Below are positions 46,009 through 54,225 of a stretch of 64,000 bases of DNA, one piece after another. The stretch is from Aldehydirespirator sp028819505 (GTDB lineage Bacteria; Actinomycetota; Acidimicrobiia; Acidimicrobiales; Aldehydirespiratoraceae): positions 62,001 through 126,000 of the forward strand of contig OZ242297.1 in the NCBI GenBank assembly GCA_965207755.1, read 5' to 3'. The translations under genes were made by a program, and so were the position numbers. The notes under the pieces are model-generated. The model did no database searches. It saw only the letters and a list, made by a program, of their open reading frames with translations, and was not told where the DNA came from. How positions within the stretch are numbered: the stretch's first letter is position 1; each line of letters opens with the position of its first letter.

Positions 46009-47007
46009 TCAGACCGGCGCCGGCTCGCGTCGAGTTCTCGGCCGCGGAACTGGCCCGTCGTGCGTGACGGCGTCGAGAGTCAGATGGATCAAGGTCCCTT
46101 GCACGCCGTTGTACGCGAACTCCCGGTGGTCCCATTGCCCGGTCCGGCCTCGCCGTCCGTGATGCATAGCGCGCCCGGGCGCGAACGTCGAGATCAGGTT
46201 TATCGTGCCGTTCCAGCGAGCGGCGTGCTTCGCGACGGTGCTGAGGCCGTGGCCTGCCGTTGCGCCGATGACAGAACGGTTGCCGTAGACGGCCCCGACC
46301 AGGTCCGTGACCACATCGACGGCGATCTCGGAGTCGGGCTTGGCACTGTTGGAGAGGCAGGCGGTGTGCTCACCGCGGGCGGCAAGAGCCGCGGCCTTAT
46401 CGCGCACCGAGCCCACGATCCCGACACCGTCGTCTGCGACGACGATCTGTAGACGGTTGTGGCTCCCGTGCCCGCCGCCGGCGGTGGCGCTTACGACGGC
46501 GAAGGATCGCCGGGCACGAGACCAGCGATGCACATTGTCGACCGCCTCGAAAAGGCATTGGTCGGTGTGGCGGTCGAAGCACTCCCGCTGCTCGTGGCCT
46601 GCTGCGGCTCCGAGGCCGTCGATCCAGTAGTACCGCCTGCCGTAAGGGTCCGGCACTGGCGGCTCGCGGCTCTCGAGCCGTGACACGACTCGCATCCGGT
46701 CCGACGTCTCCAAGTCGAACTGGTCAAGGGCCAGTGTCTGGCCGACTGCCTCCACGCCCAACGCCGCGGAGACTGGAACGGGCTCGCCCTCGATCTCGAG
46801 CCCCACTCCGCGCCGGTCGGCCGCGAACACCAAGCCAGCGCGGGCCAGCCGACGTCTGACCACCAGCGATGAGGGGAGCACGACCCTGGAAGGCGGGTCC
46901 GGGGTGCTCAGCACCCACAGCGCCAGCGCAAGATCTCCCGGCTGGATCGTGGCAGTCGAACTCAAGGCGCTGAGGATCAGTGGCTCCGATGAGTGCACCT
47001 CCGACAT
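46009..47007 (-). CDS. GHKL-type ATPase (histidine-kinase-like fold)
   Basis: 332 aa. An N-box region (DNVHRWSRAR) near residue 155, RLQIVVADDGVGIVGSVRDK with the G1-box DxGxG, and IGATAGHGLSTVAKH with the G2-box GHGL mark a Bergerat-fold ATPase. No H-box, receiver or membrane segment is present, so it is not an ordinary sensor kinase. It is the first gene of a pair; the stop lies 18 bases before the 811-aa partner. GHKL ATPases occur as switch modules in defence systems. The start region is MSEVHSSEP with GGAGGAGA upstream. Confidence 0.75.
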   Translation of the reverse strand: MSEVHSSEPLILSALSSTATIQPGDLALALWVLSTPDPPSRVVLPSSLVVRRRLARAGLVFAADRRGVGLEIEGEPVPVSAALGVEAVGQTLALDQFDLETSDRMRVVSRLESREPPVPDPYGRRYYWIDGLGAAAGHEQRECFDRHTDQCLFEAVDNVHRWSRARRSFAVVSATAGGGHGSHNRLQIVVADDGVGIVGSVRDKAAALAARGEHTACLSNSAKPDSEIAVDVVTDLVGAVYGNRSVIGATAGHGLSTVAKHAARWNGTINLISTFAPGRAMHHGRRGRTGQWDHREFAYNGVQGTLIHLTLDAVTHDGPVPRPRTRREPAPV

Positions 47008-47239
47008 GGTCTCCTCCTCGGGTATCTCCCTGGGTGATGCAGTTCAACTCTGCGCCGTGAGGTCTGACTGGCTAGATCCACAACAATACCGAGCGCCTAG
47101 GACAGCAGCGGCTGAGTCTGGGGACGGCGCTGGGGAAATGAGCGCCCGCCTGTGGGAGGACGCTGGGGATTTGAGGCGGCTCTGTTGGACACTTGGGGAA
47201 ACTCATGGAGATAACCGCAGTGGTTCGCCGTCCCGGGAC

Positions 47240-47292
47240 TGTCAACGGCCTGTGGGATCTGCCCGCTGGCGGCCAGAGCACCCGTGGGCCAG
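47240..47292 (+). repeat. Solo IS21 end
   Basis: TGTCAACGGCCTGTGGGATC then TGCCCGCTGGCGGCCAGAGC, matching the right end of the IS21 element (minus strand from 23906). No istA or istB lies beside it. The surrounding 47008-47400 holds no gene apart from the GHKL upstream region. Confidence 0.6.
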
Positions 47293-47414
47293 CGCGGATC
47301 CGCACCCTCACCGGTGCCGAGTCGGCCCGCCTGGGGCGCTCTTCGACGCTCAGCCGCGCCTCGAATCTGCTTGGAAGGCCGTGTCGGCGCGCCGGGCGCG
47401 GCCTCGGCGGTGCT

Positions 47415-47670
47415 GTCAGCCTGCTTGAAGTCGCCGCACCACTCCTAGTCGGGCCGCTTCCCGGTGGAGCCCCGCTTGAGAAGGTCGGGCGCCGGCACGG
47501 CGGCCTTGTCGGGGCGGATCAGGCCGCGTCGGCGTCGGCGGAGGCGGGCGTTGAGCCCCAGCCGGGCCATGGAAGCCCTCCACCGTCTTCGTCGAAACCT
47601 CGCCGGCGTCTCGGCGCAGATGGGCACGCGCCCACGGCGAGCCGTAGGTGCCGCAACGCCGACCACATCA
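47415..47670 (-). mobile_element. IS3-family orfB fragment
   Basis: On the minus strand a frame reads GTYGSPWARAHLRRDAGEVS. A second frame then continues ARLGLNARLRRRRRGLIRPD and PAPDLLKRGSTGKRPD, and after a stop EWCGDFKQ. This is the HTH_21-to-rve junction of IS3 orfB, with a frameshift and an in-frame stop. The rest of the element is missing. Confidence 0.6.
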
Positions 47671-47760
47671 CGGCGAGACGCCGCCTCTGGGCGCGCTCCT
47701 TCTCGGCGCCTGCTGCGCGTCCGCTTCTCACGCTCCGGCGCGATCCCCGGGCCATGCTCG

Positions 47761-47869
47761 GTCACGCTTCCGCCCGGCGCATCCAATGTCCACAGCCAGA
47801 GGAGCGACCCAGCCCGCGCCCCAATCAATCGTCGTCACGCTTCCGCCCGGCGCATCCGATGTCCACAGC
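47761..47869. repeat. Direct repeat of 36 bases
   Basis: GTCACGCTTCCGCCCGGCGC followed by ATCC(A/G)ATGTCCACAGC occurs at 47761-47796 and 47834-47869, 73 bases apart with one mismatch. It is likely a duplicated IS end belonging to the adjacent IS3 fragment. Confidence 0.6.
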
Positions 47870-48442
47870 GGCCGCCGCCGACTGCCCGAAGGCACCTGCC
47901 CCGAAGTTGCCACCGCCCATCTCGCGACCATCGAAGACTCCCCCTGACCCGAGTTGGCGGGTTGGCGGGGTTTGGCTGGGAGGTATGGCCTCTGACGTGG
48001 GGTTTTGTGTTCCGGGAGGGCTCGGGCCTGCGGCGGGGTGCGGCGGGTGATTCGGTCGACGCCGCGGGATCAGCGGCTCTGTTGTTGGGGGAGGAGAGGG
48101 GGGCGATGTGGGTGTGGCTCGCGGCGGTGCCGCGGGCGGCCCGATGGTGCGACGAGCTGGTTCGGCCGCTGGGCTGAGCGGGCCGCTGAGATGCCCGGGC
48201 GGTTCGCACTGGCGGCGGGGCGGTGGCTGTTGACCGTGGAGGTCCTGGCGGCGACGGTGCTCGCTGTAGAGCTTGCCGGGCATCCTCGAGGACCTGGTCT
48301 TGCCGGTAGGCGCGCTGCGGGCCTGGACGACGCTGGTAGCAGCCGTGGCCACAGCCGTGCTGGCCCGCTGCTGAGGCCGCACCTGATGACGAACCGCACC
48401 GCGCTAGCGAGTGCCGCGGTCGTCGAGCAGCGCCCCCGCGAT
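47870..48442. other. Gene-poor stretch
   Basis: A short plus-strand frame at 48107-48178 and another from 48191 (RFALAAGRWLLTVEVLAATV) look like pieces of a small membrane protein split by a frameshift. Neither can be supported as a working gene. Nothing else is seen. Confidence 0.35.
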
Positions 48443-49027
48443 TCAGGTCTGGCGGTTGTCCCTCGGGTCCCGGCACGCGTCGTAGGTGGCCTTGTCTATG
48501 TGGGTCCACGTCGTTCCCGGTACGCCCCTGGCTGAAGTGCTGCCGGGCCCCACGGGGAACGCCGACTCGAACAGCAGGTAGCGCTTCTGTGATTGGGCGA
48601 TGTTCTTGGCGAGCCTCACGGCGGGTCCGAAGTCCGCGTCCTCGCTCACGATGATGGCGGCGTCGTAGCGCCTCTCGTGGGTTGCCTGTATGAGGTCGAG
48701 AGCGAGGCTCACGTCCACGCCCTTCTCTTGGCCGGCCGAGTTCACCCGCCCCGTGTAGACGTGGACGCCCTGGTTGCGGAGGCGGCGGCACTTGTTGGTC
48801 CAGAAGTTGTGCCAGAACTGATTGACAGCTGGGGCCGGGACGCCGGTGCAGAAGCGGACTTCGCTGAGCGTGCGTTGAGACAGGCGGCCCACCAGGCTGG
48901 CGGCGAGCCGCTCCACGTCGTAGCTGGGCCACGAGTACGGGGACGACCCGGCCGGCGGCACCGGAGCCCATGCGATCCTGGCCAGGTGGTAGAGGTTCTG
49001 GCCGTCGATGAGGACTATCGTGCGCAT
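48443..49027 (-). CDS. NYN-domain protein (LabA/DUF88-like)
   Basis: 194 aa from the ATG at 49027. RTIVLIDGQNLYHLAR gives the first NYN Asp-x-x-Asn, KGVDVSLALDLIQ the second Asp, and DAAIIVSEDADFGPAVRLAK the SxDxDF acidic pair. All catalytic acids of this PIN-like RNase fold are present. Such proteins act in RNA turnover and in some defence or toxin roles. It stands alone, divergent from the darG remnant. The long upstream frame (to 49120) is not needed. Confidence 0.8.
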   Translation of the reverse strand: MRTIVLIDGQNLYHLARIAWAPVPPAGSSPYSWPSYDVERLAASLVGRLSQRTLSEVRFCTGVPAPAVNQFWHNFWTNKCRRLRNQGVHVYTGRVNSAGQEKGVDVSLALDLIQATHERRYDAAIIVSEDADFGPAVRLAKNIAQSQKRYLLFESAFPVGPGSTSARGVPGTTWTHIDKATYDACRDPRDNRQT

Positions 49028-49150
49028 GACATGAAACACCCGCCCGGGGACGGCATCGAAGCGAGCCGTCCAGCGGGCGGGGAGTAGATGACCCTGAGCG
49101 TATTGCGCCGACGCTGGCACGTCAACGCCTGCTCCGGGGACTTCGTTGGG

Positions 49151-49290
49151 CTAGTGGTGTGTCGTGGGTGCGGGCCCGTCCGAGAACAGGCCGGCTGCGC
49201 CCAGGGGATCGACGGCAAGCTCTAGCGGTGGTTGCAAGTGAGGGCAGTGTAGGCGCTGTGGGGTGAGTGCCAGTCGTGGAGTTTGCGGGG
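49151..49290 (-). mobile_element. Transposase tail and IS end (IS30/IS481-like)
   Basis: CTAGTGGTGTGTCG at 49151 is an IS end shared with the short element at 55808. The minus strand just inside encodes MPRKLHDWHSPHSAYTALTC before a stop, like the C-terminal RPRK-x-L-x-W-x-TP tail of IS30/IS481-type transposases. The remainder has been lost, joined to the darG remnant side. Confidence 0.45.
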
Positions 49291-49346
49291 CATCATATTG
49301 AGGTTGTCCTCGATGACGGCGAGGGTGGCCGGGCCAACTACGTCTG

Positions 49347-49589
49347 GTGCATGAACTCATCGAACTCCTTCGACGTGACGGAGCATTTGACCCTACGAGC
49401 ATGCACAGCGCCGCCGAGGTCGCACGCGAGCAGCTTGCCGAATCGCTCGAGCCGTACGGGACAGCGCTGCTCGAGGACGGCAGAATCGAACGAGACCTCG
49501 GGGTGTTCGTCAACGCCTCGACACTCCCGGACGAGGGGGTCCGGCCCGAACCGGATAGACGGTGTTCCTTGCGACAGCCTTTCCGATGA
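49347..49589 (+). pseudogene. Unknown short frame between IS tail and darG remnant
   Basis: 80 codons: MHELIELLRRDGAFDPTSMH then REQLAESLEPYGTALLEDGR. Composition is protein-like (helical, acidic) and not the reverse of a known gene. It may be the remnant of an N-terminal region of another gene fused by the deletion that removed the start of darG. No family recognised. Confidence 0.3.
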
Positions 49590-50541
49590 GCTACGTTATG
49601 AACATGTGTTCGGATCAGTCAAGGCCTACGAGGCGGCGTGCAAGAGGCAGGCCGTGAGACTTGGCGAGGTGTTCGTATTCGACAACGGCCGGCTGACGAC
49701 GCCCCAGTGGATCATCAACTTCCCGACCAAGGGTCATTGGCGCGCCAGGTCCCGCATCCGCGACGTGGCCGAGGGCCTCGACGATCTGCGCGACGTGATC
49801 GAGGAGCTGGGGATCTCTTCCATCGCGCTGCCGCCGCTGGGCTGCGGCCACGGCGGGCTGGACTGGGACGAGGTCAGGTCACTGGTCATGGAGCGCCTGG
49901 ACGGCCTCGATGTCGTCGTTCACCTGTACGCCCCGGAGGGCGCCCCCGACGCTGCCGAAATGGTGGTGTCGGCCCCGCGCCCGAGGCTGACTGCGAGCAC
50001 GGCGGCGCTGGTGTCGGTGATCGACCGGTACTCCCAGGTGGCGCTGTTCGTGTCGCTGATCGAGATCCACAAGCTCATGTATTTCCTGCAGGAGGCGGGC
50101 GAGGACCTCAAGTTGCGCTATCAGGCGAAGTTCTACGGCCCCTACGCCGACAACCTCCGCCATGTGCTCAAGTCGCTCGAGGGCCATCAACTCGGAGGCT
50201 TCGGCGACGGTTCGAAGAAAGTACGCGAAGCCGAGCCGATCGCCGTGCTTCCAGGCGGAGTCGAGGAGGCATCCGACGCTCTCGCAGAGAATCACCAAAT
50301 AATCGAGCGCATCGAGCGAGTCCTTGAGCTGGTCGAGGGCTACGAGTCGGCCTACGGACTCGAACTGCTCGCCAGCGTTCACTGGATGGCCGCCCGCAAC
50401 GGGAACAGCGATGACTTGAGCGGTGTGACCAAGCGAGTCCAGAGCTGGAGCCGGCGCAAGCGGCGTATGTTCACCGCGCAACACATCGAGTCTGCCTGGC
50501 AGCGCCTCCATGACCATGGCTGGCTAGCAGCTGCGGCCTAG
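49590..50541 (+). pseudogene. darG: DarG-like macrodomain antitoxin lacking its N-terminus
   Basis: From about 49615: GSVKAYEAACKRQAVRLGEV, then FPTKGHWRARSRIRD, then ISSIALPPLGCGHGGLDW make up the second two-thirds of a DarG macrodomain (ADP-ribosyl-DNA hydrolase). The C-terminal domain with HKLMYFLQEAGEDLKLRYQA and AKFYGPYADNLRHVL is complete. The first ~40 residues, including the ADP-ribose-binding GVxGxG-like loop, are absent and there is no sensible start codon. The toxin gene darT is missing. The open frame from 49267 is a chimera with the preceding fragments. Confidence 0.75.
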
Positions 50542-50587
50542 CGCCCCGGGCCGCAGGTCGTCGGCGGCTCGTGTCGACACGAGCGCG

Positions 50588-50812
50588 TCACGCGACGAAC
50601 GGTCCGTTGGTGTGATGATCGAGTTGTTGGTGGATGTACCTGCCCTTGGAGGTTGCTGGATCTGAGAACTCTTCCCAGACGTGGGCGGGGCATCCCTCGT
50701 AGCGCCACTCCACACCGTCACGAGTGAACCTGGCAAGGATTGCCTCTTCGTCCTCCAAGTAGGCGATGGCTTGTGTTCGAGTTGATTCCGGCGTCGGTAT
50801 CCAACCAATCAT
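50588..50812 (-). CDS. KTSC-domain small protein
   Basis: 74 aa. DGVEWRYEGCPAHVWEEFSD followed by SKGRYIHQQLDHH matches the KTSC domain pattern (a Tyr-rich strand, V-x-x-x-F, then SKGxYxN/H). KTSC proteins are small, of unknown biochemical role, and common on mobile DNA. The 5' end lies three bases from the duplicated methyltransferase segment at 50815, so upstream sequence may have been replaced. Confidence 0.65.
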   Translation of the reverse strand: MIGWIPTPESTRTQAIAYLEDEEAILARFTRDGVEWRYEGCPAHVWEEFSDPATSKGRYIHQQLDHHTNGPFVA

Positions 50813-50814
50813 GG

Positions 50815-51428
50815 CTCACCGCCCCATATGCCGCCATGGTCGCCGGCAGGGACGCCCTCGGCTGCGAGATCAACCCGGTCGCCTGGGTGTACGCCGCTAC
50901 CAAGACAGCCCCAGCGCCTGACCCGGAGGCGGTCAAGGACCGCATCCGCGCAATCGCCGAGTCCGCCTCGCCGGAGGACCGCGAGCCCAGATCGGAGTTC
51001 CAGGCCCTGGCGTTCTGTCGGACCGTGCTGGGGTTCCTGCACGCCGCTCGCCGCGGGCTGCGATGGCGGCACGACACCATCGACGGCACAGTCGCCGCGT
51101 TGATCCTCCACTACCTGCACAGCAAGATCCCCCAGGGGCTGTCGAACCAGATGCGCCACTGCCGGGCCATGTCGCCGGGCTACTGCGTGCGCTGGTGGAA
51201 CGACAACGGCTACCAGACACCCCCCGAAGTCGACCCCGTCACTTTTCTGAACACCAGAGTCGACTGGCGCTACGCAAGGGAATCCCCGAGAGTTCCCACA
51301 GCAGCGGCGTGACCGTCGCCCTCGGCGACTCGGCCACCGACTTGGAGCCAGCGGCCAAGCCGGCCCGGCTGGTAGTGACATCGCCCCCGTACAGCGCGGT
51401 GACCGACTACAGAGCCGACAGTTGGCGA
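50815..51428 (+). pseudogene. Truncated duplicate of the NurA-linked methyltransferase
   Basis: The segment 50818-51425 repeats 35810-36413 with few differences, as far as the TSPPYSAVTDYRAD motif. The DPFCGRGT motif is missing at the left and everything after motif IV at the right. A one-base loss near 51275 shifts the frame (NTRVDWRYARE then SHSSGVTVALGDSA in another frame). It cannot encode an active enzyme. Confidence 0.88.
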
Positions 51429-51520
51429 GCCCGTGACGGAGGCTTCGAGCCGCCACGCCTTCGATCCGACCCGCTTCCCGACGACAGACGCCGTCACCGG
51501 CGGCAACTACTCTCGACGCT

Positions 51521-52105
51521 GTGGCCAGACCTACCGCCTTGACGGCGGTCACCGCCCCGGCTGCTTCTCCTGCTGAGGCCCTGGAGCCCTGCAAGAGGGC
51601 GATCCTGTCGGTGCTGCGCCTCTGGCCACGCGGCGCGGCTCAAGCCGCGGTCGCGCGCCGCGCCGGCCTCGACGCCGCAACTGCTGAGGCGGCGCTGCGG
51701 CGGCTCCTCGATGCCGGGCTCGTGGTGTCCAGCGAGGAGACCCCGCCGGTGCGGGGCCAACATGGGCGCATCGTGTTCTGGCGCCTCGCGGGCGCCTCGG
51801 CCACCGCGGCGCTCATGGCGGATGTGCCCCTGCCCGATCCCGCGCCGCGTCGAGGCCCCCGAGGCCCGGTGCCCGACGAGTTCTGGCACCACTTCTGTTC
51901 GGGATCGGACCCCGCCGATCTGCGCCTGCCCCGCGACGCCACGCTGGTGGGCTGCCGCCTCATCGAGTCGTTCGACTCCGAGGCCCGATCCTGGGTGCTG
52001 TCACACTTCACCGTCGAGCAGCTCGCCGCCTGCCACGACCGCTATCCCGACCCCAGCTCAGAAGCCCCTGAGTTGATCGCCGCGGCCGTCGAGGCTCTGA
52101 GTTGA
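51521..52105 (+). CDS. Winged-helix protein, likely antitoxin-side partner of AbiEii-like gene
   Basis: 194 aa from a GTG at 51521. LRLWPRGAAQAAVARRAGLD, then TAEAALRRLLDAGLVVSS, is a winged-helix DNA-binding domain (residues 25-75). The C-terminal part (DEFWHHFCSGSDPADLRLP) is not recognised. The stop overlaps the next start as ATGA-type coupling (52102). Type IV toxin-antitoxin operons of the AbiE kind pair a wHTH regulator with a nucleotidyltransferase. The next gene is truncated, so the pair is probably dead. Confidence 0.6.
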   Translation: MARPTALTAVTAPAASPAEALEPCKRAILSVLRLWPRGAAQAAVARRAGLDAATAEAALRRLLDAGLVVSSEETPPVRGQHGRIVFWRLAGASATAALMADVPLPDPAPRRGPRGPVPDEFWHHFCSGSDPADLRLPRDATLVGCRLIESFDSEARSWVLSHFTVEQLAACHDRYPDPSSEAPELIAAAVEALS

Positions 52106-52500
52106 CCGCCATCGGGGACTACAGCGACGTCCTCAACGACAACATGATCGCGGCGTGGCCCCGCGTCGGCGCCGCCCTCGAAGGCCTCGACTGCGCTCTG
52201 ATGGGCGGCACCGCGGTGGCCATGGTGCTGCGGCACCGCCACAGCCACGACCTCGACTTCATGACCCTGCAACCCTTCGACTCGCGAGCGGTCGCAGCCA
52301 AGCTGCTGTCAGCGGCCGCCCGGGCCGCCTACAAGGACGACGACCGGCCCCACATCGCTACAGTCGCCTTCGACGGCGTGCCCGTCACCGTCATGAGAGA
52401 CCTCCGAGGCTTCATCGAAGGCCACGCCGCCCAGCTCGCCGCGCCCAGCGTCGTCGACGGCATCGCGGTGGGGTCGGTCCCGGACCCCACGCTTGCATCT
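52102..52500 (+). pseudogene. AbiEii-like nucleotidyltransferase, 3'-truncated
   Basis: About 130 codons. The start is the TTGACC-type region at 52102. CALMGGTAVAMVLRHRHSHD followed by LDFMTL is the GGTA ... DLDF nucleotidyltransferase core of AbiEii/AbiGii toxins. After VGSVPDPTLAS near 52500 the frame runs into the start of the methyltransferase gene and stops making sense. Catalytic residues are present, but the C-terminal half is gone. Confidence 0.65.
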
Positions 52501-52562
52501 CGCCGGTGGCGGTCCGCAGGTACTCTTCGATGGCCCTACGCCTCGCCGCTGGAGTTCTCGTC

Positions 52563-53894
52563 GTGGCCGAGCCGAACTTCCTCAACCGGACCCTCTGGAT
52601 CGGCGACAACCTGCCCGTGCTGCGCGGCATCAACTCGGAGTGCGTCGATCTCGTCTGCCTCGACCCGCCCTTCAACTCCACGCGCCTCTACAACGCTCCG
52701 CACGGTTCCGACGCCGCGGGGGCGCGGTTCGACGACACCTGGACGATGGACGGCATGGAGGCCGAGTGGACGGAACTGCACGGCGCCGCCGACCCTGCCC
52801 TGTACCACACAGTCATCGGCGCGAGGCTGTCGGCGGGAGACGCCATGCATGCGTACATGGTGTTCATGGCATTGCGCCTCGTCGAGGTCTGGCGGGTGCT
52901 GAGCCCCACTGGTGGTCTGTACCTGCACTGCGATCCCCACGCCTCGCACTATCTCAAGCAGCTATGCGACTGCGTCTTCGGCCCGGACCGGTTCCGCAAC
53001 GAGATCGTGTGGAAGCGCACCAGCACCAAGTCGCTCGGAACCCGACGCTACGCCCGCGACGGCGACCGGATCCTCTACTACACCAAGTCGTCTACCGACT
53101 TCGTCTGGAATCAGCAGTACCGGCCCCATGATCCCGACCATGTCCGCAAGAACTACCGGCATGACGACAACGATGGGCTGGGACCGTACGCTACCGAGCA
53201 GTTGACTGGCGGCAAGGCGGGCGGCTCGCTGGCGTATGAGCCGTTCAAGGGGGTGGAACCGCCGAAGGGGCGTGCCTGGTCGCCGCCTCGCCGCGGAAAG
53301 TTCCCGCCCGTCAAAGCAGCGAGACTGCCCGACGACTACGAGCATCTTGACGTCCTCGCCAAGTGTGAGGCGCTCGACGACGCTGACCTGCTGTATTGGA
53401 CCGCAGCGGGAATCCCCCGATACAAGAGCCATCTGTCTGCCAAGCGGGGCAACCCTGCGAGCGACATCATCACGCATATCCCTCCGGTGGCGGGCACGGA
53501 GCGCACCGGCTGGCCGACCCAGAAGCCGCTCGCCCTCTACGAGCACTTCATCGCGGCGTCGTCCGATCCGGGCGACATGGTTCTCGACCCGTTCTGCGGT
53601 TGTGCCACCACGATGATCGCCGCCGAGCGGCTGGGACGCCAGTGGGCCGGCATCGACATCGACGAGGTCGCCATCGGGATCACCCGGAAGCGGCTGCAGG
53701 AAGAGTCCGACGCCGCCGTCCACAACGTCGACCTGGACGGCTCCCGGGAGGGCTCGCCGTCGCTGCACCTGCCGCCGCGCCCACCGATCCGCACCGACAC
53801 GGCCGGCTCGCGCGCGGCCTCCTCCCCGCCCAGACCGGTCGGAGCCAGCCGGCCGCTGACCAGCGTTCCGAGCTCAGATGATGGCCGAGGGTGA
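52563..53894 (+). CDS. Site-specific DNA methyltransferase (beta-class, motif IV before motif I)
   Basis: 444 aa from a GTG at 52563 with GGAG eight bases upstream; an ATG at 52530 is in frame. LVCLDPPFNSTRLY near residue 35 is motif IV (DPPF), and GDMVLDPFCGCATTMIAAER near residue 340 is the SAM-binding motif I. This order defines the beta class, and DPPF fits N6-adenine or N4-cytosine methylation. No restriction enzyme is adjacent. The gene is inserted at the broken AbiEii-like gene. Its last ~40 codons are Pro/Arg/Ser-rich and run up to a minisatellite. Confidence 0.82.
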   Translation: MAEPNFLNRTLWIGDNLPVLRGINSECVDLVCLDPPFNSTRLYNAPHGSDAAGARFDDTWTMDGMEAEWTELHGAADPALYHTVIGARLSAGDAMHAYMVFMALRLVEVWRVLSPTGGLYLHCDPHASHYLKQLCDCVFGPDRFRNEIVWKRTSTKSLGTRRYARDGDRILYYTKSSTDFVWNQQYRPHDPDHVRKNYRHDDNDGLGPYATEQLTGGKAGGSLAYEPFKGVEPPKGRAWSPPRRGKFPPVKAARLPDDYEHLDVLAKCEALDDADLLYWTAAGIPRYKSHLSAKRGNPASDIITHIPPVAGTERTGWPTQKPLALYEHFIAASSDPGDMVLDPFCGCATTMIAAERLGRQWAGIDIDEVAIGITRKRLQEESDAAVHNVDLDGSREGSPSLHLPPRPPIRTDTAGSRAASSPPRPVGASRPLTSVPSSDDGRG

Positions 53895-53905
53895 GACGCT
53901 CGTGC

Positions 53906-54216
53906 GCCACGCAGCCCAGGCCTGGCGAGCCGGTTTCGGCACCCGCCCCCGGCGGCGCCACCGTCGGGCACTCAGCCCAAGTCTGGCGAGCCGGTTTCGG
54001 CACTGGTGCGCGACGCAGCCCAGGCCTGGCGAGCCGGTTCGGCACTGGCACTCAGCCCCAGGCCTGGCGGGCCGGTTCGGCACTGGCACTCAGCCCCAGG
54101 CCTGGCGGGCCGGTTTCGGCACTGGTGCGCGACGCAGCCTAGGCCTGGCGGGCCGGTTCGGCACTGGTGCGCGACGCAGCCCAGGTCTGGCGGGCCGGTT
54201 CGGCACTGGTGCGTCG
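53906..54216. repeat. Minisatellite, about seven units of 38-44 bases
   Basis: The core CAGGCCTGGCGGGCCGGTTC, then GGCACTGG, recurs with two alternating spacers (TGCGCGACGCAGC and CACTCAGC). Units at the left keep TTTCGG, those at the right TTCGG. It separates the defence island from the metabolic arm. No protein reading is supported, although it is open in several frames. Confidence 0.85.
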
Positions 54217-54225
54217 CCGGGGGTG

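Noticed and set aside
47835..48971. 378-codon minus frame over the NYN region
   Set aside because: Gly/Arg/His-rich without domains; the NYN frame on the same strand is supported by catalytic motifs.
53906..54216. Repeat block as a CRISPR or integron site array
   Set aside because: Spacers are themselves repeated in two alternating forms, and no integrase or cas gene is present.
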